DNA from: Castellaniella defragrans
GTDB taxonomy: Bacteria; Pseudomonadota; Gammaproteobacteria; Burkholderiales; Burkholderiaceae_B
Direction: 5' to 3'
NCBI RefSeq assembly: GCF_014203015.1
Contig: NZ_JACHIB010000009.1
Location: 101,951-165,950 of the forward strand
DNA length: 64,000 nucleotides
Made by a program: the position numbers and the translations under genes. Below are positions 38,920 through 47,771 of this stretch, piece after piece. Numbering within the stretch: position 1 is the first letter of the stretch; each line of letters starts with the position of its first letter. Below the pieces are notes generated by a model. That model worked only from the letters and a program-made list of their open reading frames with translations. It was not told the origin of the DNA and did not search any database.

Positions 38920-39390
38920 TTACCGGCCGAGCCAGGCGAGCCAGGGGCCGAACACGGGCAGCGGCAGGCCCAGGGCTTTCACGAACACCAGGACGCAGAA
39001 CAAGATGGCCCCGACCGAGAGGATGAGCGAGGCCCTGAAGTGGAATTTGTCGCTGGCGTAGGCGCTGACCATGACCAGGGCGGCCACGGCGGCCACGATG
39101 CCCGCGTTGCGCACCAGCAGGCCGAACAGGAAGACCGCGAACAGGATCAGGGCCAGGTCGCGGACGGAGAAGCGCTGGATCGCCTCGCCGCGCAGCCAGA
39201 GGGCGCGCAGGGTGGTGGCCAGGCCGATCAGGGACAGCAGTCCGCCCAGGACGATGGGGAAGTAGGCGGGGCCCATGCGGCCGGCCGTGCCCATCGGGTA
39301 GTCCTGTCCGATCACCACGGCCGCCAGGCCGAAGAACATGAACATGACCCCGGACCAGAAATCCTTGGGGTGGCGGATGAATTGGAACAC
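38920..39390 (-). CDS. tctB: Tripartite tricarboxylate transporter, small subunit TctB
   Basis: 156 residues with four hydrophobic helices; FWSGVMFMFFGLAAVVIGQDYPMGTAGRMGPAYFP is the usual N-terminal half of TctB, here divided by GQDYPMGTAGRMGP. The start is best taken as GTG 39390, six bases after AAGGAG, giving MFQFIRHPKDFWSG; an in-frame ATG at 39408 contains that ribosome-binding site and is unlikely. Second gene of the tctCBA run. Confidence 0.9.
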   Translation of the reverse strand: MFQFIRHPKDFWSGVMFMFFGLAAVVIGQDYPMGTAGRMGPAYFPIVLGGLLSLIGLATTLRALWLRGEAIQRFSVRDLALILFAVFLFGLLVRNAGIVAAVAALVMVSAYASDKFHFRASLILSVGAILFCVLVFVKALGLPLPVFGPWLAWLGR

Positions 39391-39514
39391 GATGAACTCC
39401 TTGCGCACGGCCGGCGCCGCGGAGCCGGGCCGTTGCGGACGGAAGGGGAGCGGCGGGCCGCCCGGCGCGCGGCGGCGCGTCCGGCGGCCCGCCCCTGGGG
39501 CGGGGGCTGGCGCG

Positions 39515-40489
39515 TCAGTCGGCGAACGTGCCCGCGGCCTTGATGACGGGCGCCCACTTGTCGATCTCGGCCTTCAGGTGGGAGCCGAGCGCCTCGGGCG
39601 TGGCGCGGTCCTGGGCGACGGGCTCGGTGCCCAGTTCGGCGAAGCGCTTCACCACGTTCGGGTCCGCGAGCGCGACCTGCAGGGACTTGGACAGGCGCGC
39701 GACCGCGTCCTTCGGGGTGCCCTTGGGCGCGTACACGCCGTGCCAGACGGCGACCTCGAAGTTCGGCAGGCCGGCTTCCTTGGTGGTGGGCACGTCCGGC
39801 AGCGACGGCACGCGGGTCGGGGTGGTGACCGCGTAGACCTTGACCTTGCCCGCCTTGATCTGGCTGGTGGTGTTGGTGGTCTGGTCGCACATCACGTCCA
39901 CCTGGCCGCCCAGCATGTCGTTCATGGCGGGACCGGTGCCCTTGTACGGGACGGTGGTCATGTTGGTGTCCAGCGCGCTCATGAACAGCATCCCGCACAG
40001 GTGCGAGGCGGCGCCCAGGCCGGCGTTGGCGTAGGAGACCTTGTCCTTGTTGGTCTTGATGTAGGAGACCAGCTCGCCGAAGTTCTGCGCCGGGAAGTCG
40101 CTGCGCGCGATGAGGGTCATCGGCACGTCGGTGACCAGGCCCACGGGCTCGAAGTCGGTGAGCGGATTGAAGCTCAGCTTGCGGTACAGGCTGGGCGCGG
40201 TGGACATGCCGATGTGGTGCAGCAGCACGGTGTAGCCGTCCGGCTCGGCCTTGGCGACGCGCGCCGCGCCGATGGTGCCGCCGGCCCCGCCCACGTTCTC
40301 GACGATGATCTGCTGGCCGAGGTCGTTGGACATGGACTGGGCGATCAGCCGCGCGACCGTGTCGGTGGGCCCGCCCGCAGAGAAGGGGACGATCATCGTG
40401 ATCGTCTTGTCGGGGTACTTCTGGGCGAAGGCGCCGGAACTCGCGACCAGCGCGAGGCCTGCGAGCAAACCGATGGACTTGATCTTCAT
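39515..40489 (-). CDS. tctC: Tripartite tricarboxylate transporter substrate-binding protein (Bug family, TctC)
   Basis: 324 residues with a cleavable signal (MKIKSIGLLAGLALVASSGAFA, cleaved before QKYPDK). Bug-family features follow: ITMIVPFSAGGPTDTVAR, VENVGGAGGTIGAARVAKAEPDGYT, and DMLGGQVDVMCDQ. Binds a carboxylated substrate in the periplasm for TctAB. ATG 40489 gives the signal peptide; upstream extension is unconserved. Bug genes are greatly expanded in Bordetella-like bacteria, which supports the taxonomic guess. Confidence 0.93.
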   Translation of the reverse strand: MKIKSIGLLAGLALVASSGAFAQKYPDKTITMIVPFSAGGPTDTVARLIAQSMSNDLGQQIIVENVGGAGGTIGAARVAKAEPDGYTVLLHHIGMSTAPSLYRKLSFNPLTDFEPVGLVTDVPMTLIARSDFPAQNFGELVSYIKTNKDKVSYANAGLGAASHLCGMLFMSALDTNMTTVPYKGTGPAMNDMLGGQVDVMCDQTTNTTSQIKAGKVKVYAVTTPTRVPSLPDVPTTKEAGLPNFEVAVWHGVYAPKGTPKDAVARLSKSLQVALADPNVVKRFAELGTEPVAQDRATPEALGSHLKAEIDKWAPVIKAAGTFAD

Positions 40490-40633
40490 GTGCTTGACTC
40501 CTCTCCGGAATGATTCGTGTGGGAACTGCGTTGGAACCCATCGCGGCCGCGCTCTGCGGGGCGAGCCTCCGGGGCGATTATGCCCAGGCCGCCGCCGGCG
40601 GGGCAATTGTGGACATCCGCAATCGCCTCCGGC

Positions 40634-41623
40634 TCAGCGGCCGATCTCGCGGCGGATCTCCTCGACCAGGTCCTTGCCGATGCGCGCCTCCATTTCGGCG
40701 GTCGTCGCGGCCAGCGCGTCACGCCACTGGCGGCGCTCCTCGTCGCTCAGCATGTGGATCTCGGTCTTGCCGGATGCGCGCACCGCCTGCAGCGCCCGGT
40801 CGTTTTCCTGCTGCGCGATCGTGTTGGCGTAGCGCGTGGCCTCGCGCATGGCTTCCTCCAGCGCCGAGCGGATCCCCGGAGGCAGGCCTTCCCAGAATTT
40901 CCGGTTGACCACCACCGCATAGCCGAGATAGCCGTGGCGGGACACCGTCAGGTGGGATTGCACGTCCTGCATGCTCTGGGTGTAGAAATTGGACGGCGGG
41001 TTCTCGGTGCCGTCCACCACGCCCGAGCGCAGCGCGTGGTAGACCTCGCCGAACCGCAGGATCATGGGGCTGGCGCCGAGCGCCCGCATCTGCGCGTCGA
41101 GCACCCGCGAGGGCTGGATGCGCATGCGCAGGCCCTGGAAGTCGGCCGGCAGGCGCAGGGGCCGGTTCGCCGACATGACCTTGAAGCCGTTGTCCCAGAA
41201 GGCCAGGCCGATCAGCCCCTTGGGCTGCAGGCGGCGCAGCAGCTCCCTGCCGACCGGCCCCTCGGTGACCCGGTGCAGCGCGTCCTTGTCGGGAAAGAAG
41301 AAGGGCAGGTCGAACACCTCGAATTCGCGCACGCCCAGCGGACTGAACTTGGACAGCGAGGGCGCCAGCATCTGCACGGCGCCCAGCTGCAGCGCCTCCA
41401 GCTCCTCGCGGTCCTGGTAGAGCTCGCTGTTCGGGTGGACGAGCACGCGCACCCGCCCCTCGGTCGCCTGCTCGGCCAGTTCCTTGAACCGCTCCGCCGC
41501 CTTGCCCTTGGGCGTGTCCGGCGCCACCACGTGGCTGAACCGGATGAGGATCGGCTCCTGGGCGCGCGCGGGGAAGGACGCCCAGGTGAGGACGCAGGCC
41601 AGCAGGAGGAAGAACGGCTTCAT
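40634..41623 (-). CDS. TRAP dicarboxylate-binding protein DctP, without its permease
   Basis: 329 residues; signal peptide MKPFFLLLACVLTWASFPARA, then IRFSHVVAPDTPKGKAAERF, VRVLVHPNSELYQDREELEALQLGAVQM, FQGLRMRIQPSRVL and GTENPPSNF, all typical of C4-dicarboxylate DctP proteins. No DctQ or DctM gene adjoins it. Instead a sensor kinase gene is divergent, 245 bases away, followed by a response regulator. The protein may serve as a co-sensor or as binding protein for a permease elsewhere. Confidence 0.9.
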   Translation of the reverse strand: MKPFFLLLACVLTWASFPARAQEPILIRFSHVVAPDTPKGKAAERFKELAEQATEGRVRVLVHPNSELYQDREELEALQLGAVQMLAPSLSKFSPLGVREFEVFDLPFFFPDKDALHRVTEGPVGRELLRRLQPKGLIGLAFWDNGFKVMSANRPLRLPADFQGLRMRIQPSRVLDAQMRALGASPMILRFGEVYHALRSGVVDGTENPPSNFYTQSMQDVQSHLTVSRHGYLGYAVVVNRKFWEGLPPGIRSALEEAMREATRYANTIAQQENDRALQAVRASGKTEIHMLSDEERRQWRDALAATTAEMEARIGKDLVEEIRREIGR

Positions 41624-41868
41624 GGGACGATCCGGAAGAAGAGGGCGGAGGCGCGCGGGGAATCCGCGTGGGATCCGCGCCACCGCCGTGCGCGAGCCAT
41701 TGTCTGCAGCCGCGGGGCGGGCATCAACTGTGGATAACCACAATGCCGGCGCGGCGCGGCCGCCGCGCCGCCTCGGCTACACTGGGATTCCGGTTCGTCC
41801 CGGCCGCCTCGCGCGCCGCGGGACGCGCGCGAATCGGCCCCCCAGGACATCCTCGCCGATCATCCCGC

Positions 41869-43875
41869 ATGAACGCCCGTCCGACCCGCCTCTCGTTCAC
41901 CCGCCGCGGCGTGCTGCTGTGGCTGGTGCCCATGCTGTTCGTGCTGCTGATCCTGGCGTCCCTGCTGTGGCTGCCGGGCCGGGCGCGCCAGATGGAGGCC
42001 GACGAGCGCCAGGAGCAGCTGATCGCCGATACGCTCTGGCTGGAACAGACGATCCGTTTCCAGCTCGGCCGCAACGAGGACAACCTGCGCCTCATGGCCA
42101 ACGAGATCGCGGCCGGCGGCCTGCCGGACGAGCGCCTGCGCGCGCGCATGGACTTCCTCGGCCGCAGCCATCCGGAACTGATGCGCATCGCCCGGCTGGA
42201 CGCCGACGGGCGCATCGAGGTCGCCAGCGACGGCGGCCGCGGCGCGGGCGCCCTGCTGCCGCCGCCTTCGCCCTCCGGCCTGGAACGCGCGCGCGGCACG
42301 CGCACGCCGCAGTACGGCCAGCCCGCGCCGCCGCCCGGCCTGGAGCGGCCGGTCCTGATGGACTACTACGTGCCGCTGTTCCAGGGGGACCGCTACCTGG
42401 GCAGCCTGGTGGCCACCTATTCGGTGGCCGGCATCCTGGAGCAGATGGTGCCCTGGTGGTTCGCCCAGGACAACGAGATCCTGCTCATCGACCGCCACGA
42501 GAACGTGCTCGGGCTGCGCGCGGCCGGCGGGCCCGGGCGCGGCGTCTACACGCATTCGCGCGACCTGCACCTGCCCTACGCCGACATCACGCTGCGCAGC
42601 AACAGCGTCAAGAGCGCGCCGCACCTGCTGCCCAATCTGCTGGTGGGTTCCGTGATCGCGCTCTCGCTCGGCCTGATCTGGAGCCTGGCGGCGCTGTGGC
42701 GCGACATCAACCGCCGCATGGCCGCCGAGGACGCGCTGCGGGCGCAGGCGGCCTTCCGCGCGGCGATGGAGGATTCCCTGGTCACGGGCCTGCGCGCGCG
42801 CGACCTGGAAGGCCGCATGACCTACGTGAACCCGGCCTTCTGCCGCATGGTCGGGATGCCGGCCGAGGAACTGGTCGGACGCATGCCGCCGATGCCGTAC
42901 TGGGCGCCGGAAGTGATGAACGAATACGAGCACCGCCTGGCCGAGCGCAAGGCCGGGGTCGGGAATTCGCAGGGATTCGAGACGATCTTCCAGCGCAGCG
43001 ACGGCGAGCGCATCCCGGTGCTGGTCTACGAATCGCCGCTGCTGGACGAAAGCGGCCGGCAGACGGGCTGGATGGGATCGATCCTGGACATTTCCGACCG
43101 CAGGCGCTTCGAGGAACTGAACCGCCGCCAGCAGGAGAAGCTGCAGGCCAGCGCGCGGCTGGCGACCATGGGAGAAATCGCCTCGACCCTGGCGCACGAG
43201 CTGAACCAGCCCCTCGCGGCGATTTCCAGCTACACCACCGGCGCGCTCAATCTGCTGGAAAGCCATGCGCGGCTGGCCGGGCTGGAGGAAGTCGGCCCGA
43301 TCAGGACGGCGCTGGAGAAGGCCCATGCGCAGATCCAGCGCGCCGGCCACATCATCCGCAGCGTCCACACCTTCGTCAAGCGGCGCGAGCCCAAGCGCGA
43401 GCCGGTCGACCTGGCCGCGCTGATCGCGGACGTGATCCAGCTGGCCGAACTGCAGGCCCGCCAGCACTTCGTCGCCATCCAGACCGAGATCGAGCCCGGC
43501 CTGCCGCAGGTGCTGGCCGATCCGGCCATGCTGGAACAGGTCCTGCTCAATCTCACGCGCAACGCCATCGAGGCCATGCGCGACGTGGAGCCGGCGCGCC
43601 GCCTGCTGCGCATCGGCGCGGGCGTCGATCCGCAGGCCCGCGGCAGCGTGGCCGTCAGCGTCGCCGACCGGGGGCACGGCATCGCGCCCGAGGTTGGCGA
43701 GCGGCTGTTCTCGCCCTTCTTCTCGACCAAGGCCGACGGGATGGGCATGGGCCTGAAGATCTGCCGCACCACGATCGAATTCCATGGCGGCACGCTGGCC
43801 TATCGCGACAATCCGGGGGGAGGCACGGTGTTCCATTTCTCGCTGCCGGTGCGGGACGCGGGCGGGGCCGCCTGA
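41869..43875 (+). CDS. Membrane sensor histidine kinase with PAS domain (DctS/DctB-like)
   Basis: 668 residues. TM1 about 14-36 and TM2 near 260-285 frame a periplasmic sensor domain of ~220 residues. A PAS domain follows (about 290-410, YVNPAFCRMVGMPAEELVG). The HisKA helix has the phosphorylated His443 in LAHELNQPLAAI, and the ATPase domain shows NLTRNAIEAM, DRGHGIAP and GMGMGLKICRTTIEFHGG. This layout matches dicarboxylate sensors that control TRAP transport. Partner: response regulator at 44107; the lone DctP gene is divergent. Confidence 0.9.
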   Translation: MNARPTRLSFTRRGVLLWLVPMLFVLLILASLLWLPGRARQMEADERQEQLIADTLWLEQTIRFQLGRNEDNLRLMANEIAAGGLPDERLRARMDFLGRSHPELMRIARLDADGRIEVASDGGRGAGALLPPPSPSGLERARGTRTPQYGQPAPPPGLERPVLMDYYVPLFQGDRYLGSLVATYSVAGILEQMVPWWFAQDNEILLIDRHENVLGLRAAGGPGRGVYTHSRDLHLPYADITLRSNSVKSAPHLLPNLLVGSVIALSLGLIWSLAALWRDINRRMAAEDALRAQAAFRAAMEDSLVTGLRARDLEGRMTYVNPAFCRMVGMPAEELVGRMPPMPYWAPEVMNEYEHRLAERKAGVGNSQGFETIFQRSDGERIPVLVYESPLLDESGRQTGWMGSILDISDRRRFEELNRRQQEKLQASARLATMGEIASTLAHELNQPLAAISSYTTGALNLLESHARLAGLEEVGPIRTALEKAHAQIQRAGHIIRSVHTFVKRREPKREPVDLAALIADVIQLAELQARQHFVAIQTEIEPGLPQVLADPAMLEQVLLNLTRNAIEAMRDVEPARRLLRIGAGVDPQARGSVAVSVADRGHGIAPEVGERLFSPFFSTKADGMGMGLKICRTTIEFHGGTLAYRDNPGGGTVFHFSLPVRDAGGAA

Positions 43876-44022
43876 GGGGCCGCGTCCCGGATCGCCTGCC
43901 GGAGCGTTTTCGGGCCGTGCCGGCGTCCGGCGGGCGGCGCGCCGGGACGCGGGCTGGCGCAAACACCCCTTCCCGGTGAAAAATAGACCCGTCGGCGGCC
44001 GCAGGAGCGGCCGGCGGCCTTC

Positions 44023-44046
44023 TTTCCATGTTTCCATGTTTTCATG
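44023..44046. repeat. Three tandem 8-bp repeats (TTTCCATG)
   Basis: TTTCCATG, TTTCCATG and TTTTCATG stand head to tail, 60 bases before the response regulator gene, preceded by a GGCCGC/GCGGCC hairpin. Each contains ATG, so a copy-number change could create alternative starts (the in-frame ATG at 44044 would add 21 residues). Confidence 0.5.
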
Positions 44047-44106
44047 ACAAGAAACCGCGGAGGCGGCCGGCCGGCCGGCGCCAAGCGGACTTCCCGAGGG
44101 ACACCC

Positions 44107-44697
44107 ATGCTGCACATCGTCGATGACGAAGAAGTCATCCGAGACTCCCTGAGCTGGCTGGCGTACTCGCGCGCCATTCCCGCGGCGAGCTACGGCAGCG
44201 CCGACGCCTTCCTGCGCGCGCTGGAGGCGGACGATCCGTTCGATCCGGCCGGCGACTGCCTGCTGCTGGACGTGCGCATGCCCGACATGAGCGGCACGCT
44301 GCTGTTCGACACGCTCGCCGAGCGCGGCTACACCCGGCGCGTGCCGGTCATCTTCCTGACCGGCCATGGCGACGTGCCGATGGCCGTCGACAGTCTGAAG
44401 CGCGGCGCCTTCGACTTCTTCGAGAAGCCCTTCAACGACAACAAGCTGATGGACCGCGTGCAGGAGGCCCTGCAGGCCTCGCGCGAGGCGGGCGACCGCG
44501 CCCAGGTGGACCGGCGCCTGGCCGCGCTGTCGGCGCGCGAGCGCGAGGTGCTGGACCTGATCCTGGAGGGCAAGATGAACAAGGTGATCGCGGACATCCT
44601 CGGCATCAGCATGCGCACCGTGGAGGTGCACCGCGCGCACGTCCTGGAGAAGATGGGCGTCCGGACGGCGGTCGATCTCGCCCGCCTGCTGCGGTAG
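44107..44697 (+). CDS. FixJ/DctR-type response regulator
   Basis: 196 residues. The receiver domain has acidic Asp6/Asp7, phosphorylated Asp55 in LLLDVRMP, the Thr in FLTGHGD and the lysine in FEKPF; a C-terminal LuxR-type HTH follows (LSAREREVLDLILEGKMNKVIADILGISMRTVEVHRA, read as two helices). Start ATG 44107 puts the receiver first strand (MLHIVDDEE) at the N-terminus. Partner of the preceding kinase; probably turns on dicarboxylate or related transport genes. Confidence 0.92.
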   Translation: MLHIVDDEEVIRDSLSWLAYSRAIPAASYGSADAFLRALEADDPFDPAGDCLLLDVRMPDMSGTLLFDTLAERGYTRRVPVIFLTGHGDVPMAVDSLKRGAFDFFEKPFNDNKLMDRVQEALQASREAGDRAQVDRRLAALSAREREVLDLILEGKMNKVIADILGISMRTVEVHRAHVLEKMGVRTAVDLARLLR

Positions 44698-44707
44698 GCG
44701 GGGGTCT

Positions 44708-44780
44708 TCCACGTCGCGGCCTGCAGGCCGCTCCGATTCGTCAGGCATAGGTCAGTCCGCAGGGACTGACCTATGTCCTG
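44708..44780 (-). repeat. Dispersed two-hairpin repeat, copy 1 (inverted)
   Basis: Its reverse complement aligns along the whole length with the 78-bp units at 57228-57383. Hairpin 1 (44746-44775) has a 13-bp perfect stem, CATAGGTCAGTCC, and the loop GCAG; hairpin 2 is the palindrome GCGGCCTGCAGGCCGC. Three stem positions differ from the other copies and each is compensated in the opposite arm. It lies between convergent genes and may end both transcripts. Confidence 0.8.
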
Positions 44781-44782
44781 AC

Positions 44783-46294
44783 TCATCCAAATCGGATGCC
44801 CTGCGCCAGGGGCAGGTCTCGGGAATAGTTGACGGTGTTGGTGGCGCGGCGCATGTAGGCCTTCCAGGCGTCGGACCCGGACTCGCGCCCGCCGCCGGTT
44901 TCCTTCTCGCCGCCGAAGGCCCCGCCGATCTCGGCGCCCGAGGTGCCGATGTTGACGTTGGCGATGCCGCAGTCCGACCCCGTGGCGCCGAGGAAGGTCC
45001 CGGCCTCGCGCAGGTCCGTGGTGAAGATCGCCGAGGACAGGCCCTGCGGGACGTCGTTGTGCAGCGCCAGGGCCTCGTCGAAGTCGCGGTAGCGCAGGAC
45101 GTACAGGATCGGGGCGAAGGTCTCGCTGCGCACCACGTCGGTCTGGCCGGGCATCTCGGCCAGGGCGGGGCGGACGTACCAGGCGTCCGGGTAGCGTTCG
45201 GCCAGCAGGCGTTCGCCGCCCGTGACCGTGCCGCCCTGGGCGCGGGCCTGTTCCAGCGCCGCCTGCATGGCCTCGTAGGCGGCCCGGTCGATCAGCGGGC
45301 CCACCAGGGTGCCCGGGTCCAGCGGATCGCCCACCGTGGCGCTGGCGTAGGCGGCTTTCAGCCGCGCCAGCAGGGCGTCGGCGACCGATTCGTGGACGAT
45401 CAGGCGGCGCGTGGTGGTGCAGCGCTGGCCGGCCGTGCCGATGGCGCCGAACAGGATGCCGCGCGCGGCCATGTCCAGGTCGGCCGAGGGGGCCACGATG
45501 AGGGCGTTGTTGCCGCCCAGTTCCAGCAGGCAGCGGCCGAAGCGTTGCGCCACGCGCGGCCCGACCTCGCGGCCCATGCGCGTGGATCCGGTGGCCGAGA
45601 CCAGCGCCACCCGGGGATCGTCCACCAGCGCCTCGCCCGGCTCGCGGGCGCCCACCAGCACGTGCAGCAGGCCCTCGGGCGCATCGCCGAAGCGCGCCAG
45701 CGCGCGCCGGAACAGGGCCTGGCAGGCGAGCGCCGTGAGCGGCGTCTTTTCCGAGGGCTTCCAGACGACCGGATCGCCGCAGACCAGGGCCAGGGCGGCG
45801 TTCCAGGACCAGACCGCCACCGGGAAATTGAAGGCCGAAATCACGCCCACCACACCCAGCGGGTGCCAGGTCTCCATCATACGGTGGCCGGGCCGCTCGG
45901 ACGCGATGGTCAGGCCGTGCAGCTGCCGCGACAGGCCGACGGCGAAGTCGCAGATGTCGATCATTTCCTGGACCTCGCCCTCGCCCTCGGCGACGATCTT
46001 GCCGGCTTCCAGGGACACCAGGCGGCCCAGCGCCTGCTTGTGGGCGCGCAGTTCCTCGCCCAGCAGGCGCACGAGTTCGCCGCGCCGGGGCGCCGGCACC
46101 TGGCGCCAGGCGAGGAAGGCCTCGTGGGCCCGGGCGATCATGCGCCGGGCGTCGTCCGCGCCATGCGGGCGCAGGTCCGCCAGGCGGGCGCCGTCGATGG
46201 GGGAACGGACCGGCAGGCCGCCGGTGTGGAGCGTGTCGGCGTCCAGGCCGAAAGCGTGCAGAAGATCCTGGTGGGTATCCGTGAAGGTGGCCAT
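44783..46294 (-). CDS. Aldehyde dehydrogenase, ALDH7-like (possible aminoadipate-semialdehyde dehydrogenase)
   Basis: 503 residues, NAD-dependent ALDH fold. Catalytic Cys292 lies in GTAGQRCTTTRR and the general base Glu258 in LELGGNNA; NAD-binding stretch VGVISAFNFPVAVWSWN. Sequence style (FNFPVAVWSWNAALALVCGD, GEKETGGGRESGSDAWK) matches the ALDH7/antiquitin group that oxidises alpha-aminoadipate semialdehyde in lysine and pipecolate breakdown. Start ATG 46294 preceded by GGAG. Divergent from the FAD oxidoreductase with shared repeats between. Confidence 0.87.
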   Translation of the reverse strand: MATFTDTHQDLLHAFGLDADTLHTGGLPVRSPIDGARLADLRPHGADDARRMIARAHEAFLAWRQVPAPRRGELVRLLGEELRAHKQALGRLVSLEAGKIVAEGEGEVQEMIDICDFAVGLSRQLHGLTIASERPGHRMMETWHPLGVVGVISAFNFPVAVWSWNAALALVCGDPVVWKPSEKTPLTALACQALFRRALARFGDAPEGLLHVLVGAREPGEALVDDPRVALVSATGSTRMGREVGPRVAQRFGRCLLELGGNNALIVAPSADLDMAARGILFGAIGTAGQRCTTTRRLIVHESVADALLARLKAAYASATVGDPLDPGTLVGPLIDRAAYEAMQAALEQARAQGGTVTGGERLLAERYPDAWYVRPALAEMPGQTDVVRSETFAPILYVLRYRDFDEALALHNDVPQGLSSAIFTTDLREAGTFLGATGSDCGIANVNIGTSGAEIGGAFGGEKETGGGRESGSDAWKAYMRRATNTVNYSRDLPLAQGIRFG

Positions 46295-46400
46295 GCGGGA
46301 GGGCTCCGGGCAGGGCGCGCCGTCCGGACGGCGCGCCGGGATCGATGTCTGTGAAATCCCTGACCGTTCAGGGGTTTCCCGGGCCAGCATATCACGCATG

Positions 46401-46447
46401 TTTCCGATGGGAAATTTTTTGCGTCTAGGGAAAATGCCTAGGGAAAT
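46401..46447. promoter_or_regulatory. GGGAAA repeat cluster between divergent catabolic genes
   Basis: TTTCCGATGGGAAA (46401-46414) is an inverted repeat, and CTAGGGAAA occurs twice (46425-46433 and 46438-46446). All lie in the only AT-rich part of the 249-base gap between the aldehyde dehydrogenase and FAD oxidoreductase genes, so they are candidate binding sites for the XRE-cupin regulator encoded nearby. Confidence 0.45.
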
Positions 46448-46543
46448 GGGGCGGGATTGTCTCCAGAATAGGGGGCCGGTTAGAGGGTCGGCCTGGTGGG
46501 GCTGACCCCTGGTGGGGCCGGCCTGGTATTGGAGCGCCGCAGG

Positions 46544-47725
46544 ATGCCGCAGACGCAGTTCGATGTCGTGATCGCCGGGGGCGCCGCCGTCGGCAGCGCC
46601 GCCGCCTATTTCCTGACGGCGGACCCCGGCTTCGGGGGCTCGGTCGCCGTGGTCGAGCCCGATCCCACCTACCAGCGCTGCGCCACCGCCCTGTCGGCCG
46701 CCTCCATCCGCCACCAGTTCTCCACCGAAGAAAACATCCGCATGTCGCGCTTCGGCACGGAGTTCCTGCGCGCCTTCGGCGACGCCCTGGCCGTGGACGG
46801 CGTGCGGCCCGATCCGGCGTTCCACGAGGGCGGCTACCTGTTCCTGGCCACGCCCGCCGGCCTGCCCGTGCTGCGCGACAATCACGCCCTGCAGCGGCGT
46901 GAGGGGGCGGACGTCGCCCTGCTGGATGCCGCCGCCCTGCGGGCGCGGTTTCCCTGGCTGCGCGTGGACGACCTGGCGGGCGGGACGCTGGGCCTGAGCG
47001 GCGAAGGCTGGCTGGACGCCTATGGCATGCTCCAGGGGCTGCGGCGCAAGGCCATCGCCCAGGGCGCCACGTACCTGCCGCGCCGGGTGACGGGCATCGA
47101 GCGCGCCGGCGCGCGCGTCACGGCGGTGCGCCTGGACGACGGCCAGGCGCTGGCATGCGGCGCCCTGGTCAATGCCGCTGGCGTCGGCGCGCCGGCCCTG
47201 GCGCGCCTGGCGGGCATCGAGCTGCCGGTGCAGGCCCGCAAGCGCAGCGTCTTCTACGTGCAATGCCCCGAGCGCCTGCCGGGATGCCCGATGGTGATCG
47301 ATCCCAGCGGCGCCTACTTCCGCCCCGAGGGGCAGGGGTTCATCGCCGGCATCGCGCCGCCGCCGGACCAGGACCCCGAATGCTTCGACTTCGACGTGCA
47401 GCACGCCCTGTTCGAGGACGTGCTCTGGCCCCTGCTGGCGCGGCGCGTGCCGGCGTTCGAGGCCCTGCGCTGCGTGCGCAGCTGGGCGGGGCACTACGAT
47501 ATGAACCTGGTCGACCAGAATGTGATCCTGGGCCCGCATCCCGACCTGGACAACCTGTATTTCGCCAACGGCTTCAGCGGCCACGGCATGCAGCAGGCGC
47601 CGGCCGTCGGCCGGGCGCTGGCCGAGCTGATCGCGCACGGCGGCTATCGCACCCTGGACCTCGGCCGCCTGGGCTGGCGGCGCATCCTGGAAGGCCGGCC
47701 GATCGTCGAGAAGAACGTGGTATAG
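46544..47725 (+). CDS. FAD-dependent oxidoreductase (DAO/DadA family)
   Basis: 393 residues. FAD-binding N-terminus DVVIAGGAAVGSAAAYFL, SAASIRHQFSTEENIRMS, a second FAD contact GALVNAAGVGAPALARLAG, and the C-terminal LYFANGFSGHGMQQAPAVGR typical of D-amino acid dehydrogenase, sarcosine oxidase and related flavoenzymes. Probably deaminates or dehydrogenates an amino or imino acid. ATG 46544 follows GGAGCGCCGCAGG. First of four co-directional genes. Confidence 0.87.
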   Translation: MPQTQFDVVIAGGAAVGSAAAYFLTADPGFGGSVAVVEPDPTYQRCATALSAASIRHQFSTEENIRMSRFGTEFLRAFGDALAVDGVRPDPAFHEGGYLFLATPAGLPVLRDNHALQRREGADVALLDAAALRARFPWLRVDDLAGGTLGLSGEGWLDAYGMLQGLRRKAIAQGATYLPRRVTGIERAGARVTAVRLDDGQALACGALVNAAGVGAPALARLAGIELPVQARKRSVFYVQCPERLPGCPMVIDPSGAYFRPEGQGFIAGIAPPPDQDPECFDFDVQHALFEDVLWPLLARRVPAFEALRCVRSWAGHYDMNLVDQNVILGPHPDLDNLYFANGFSGHGMQQAPAVGRALAELIAHGGYRTLDLGRLGWRRILEGRPIVEKNVV

Positions 47726-47771
47726 AGTGGAGCCGGACCGGGCCGGGCGCCGCATCGGAAGGGATGGAAAA

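Noticed and set aside
41860..44748. A minus-strand open frame of about 960 codons opposite the sensor kinase and response regulator
   Set aside because: Shadow frame: the plus strand encodes complete histidine kinase and receiver domains with all motifs.
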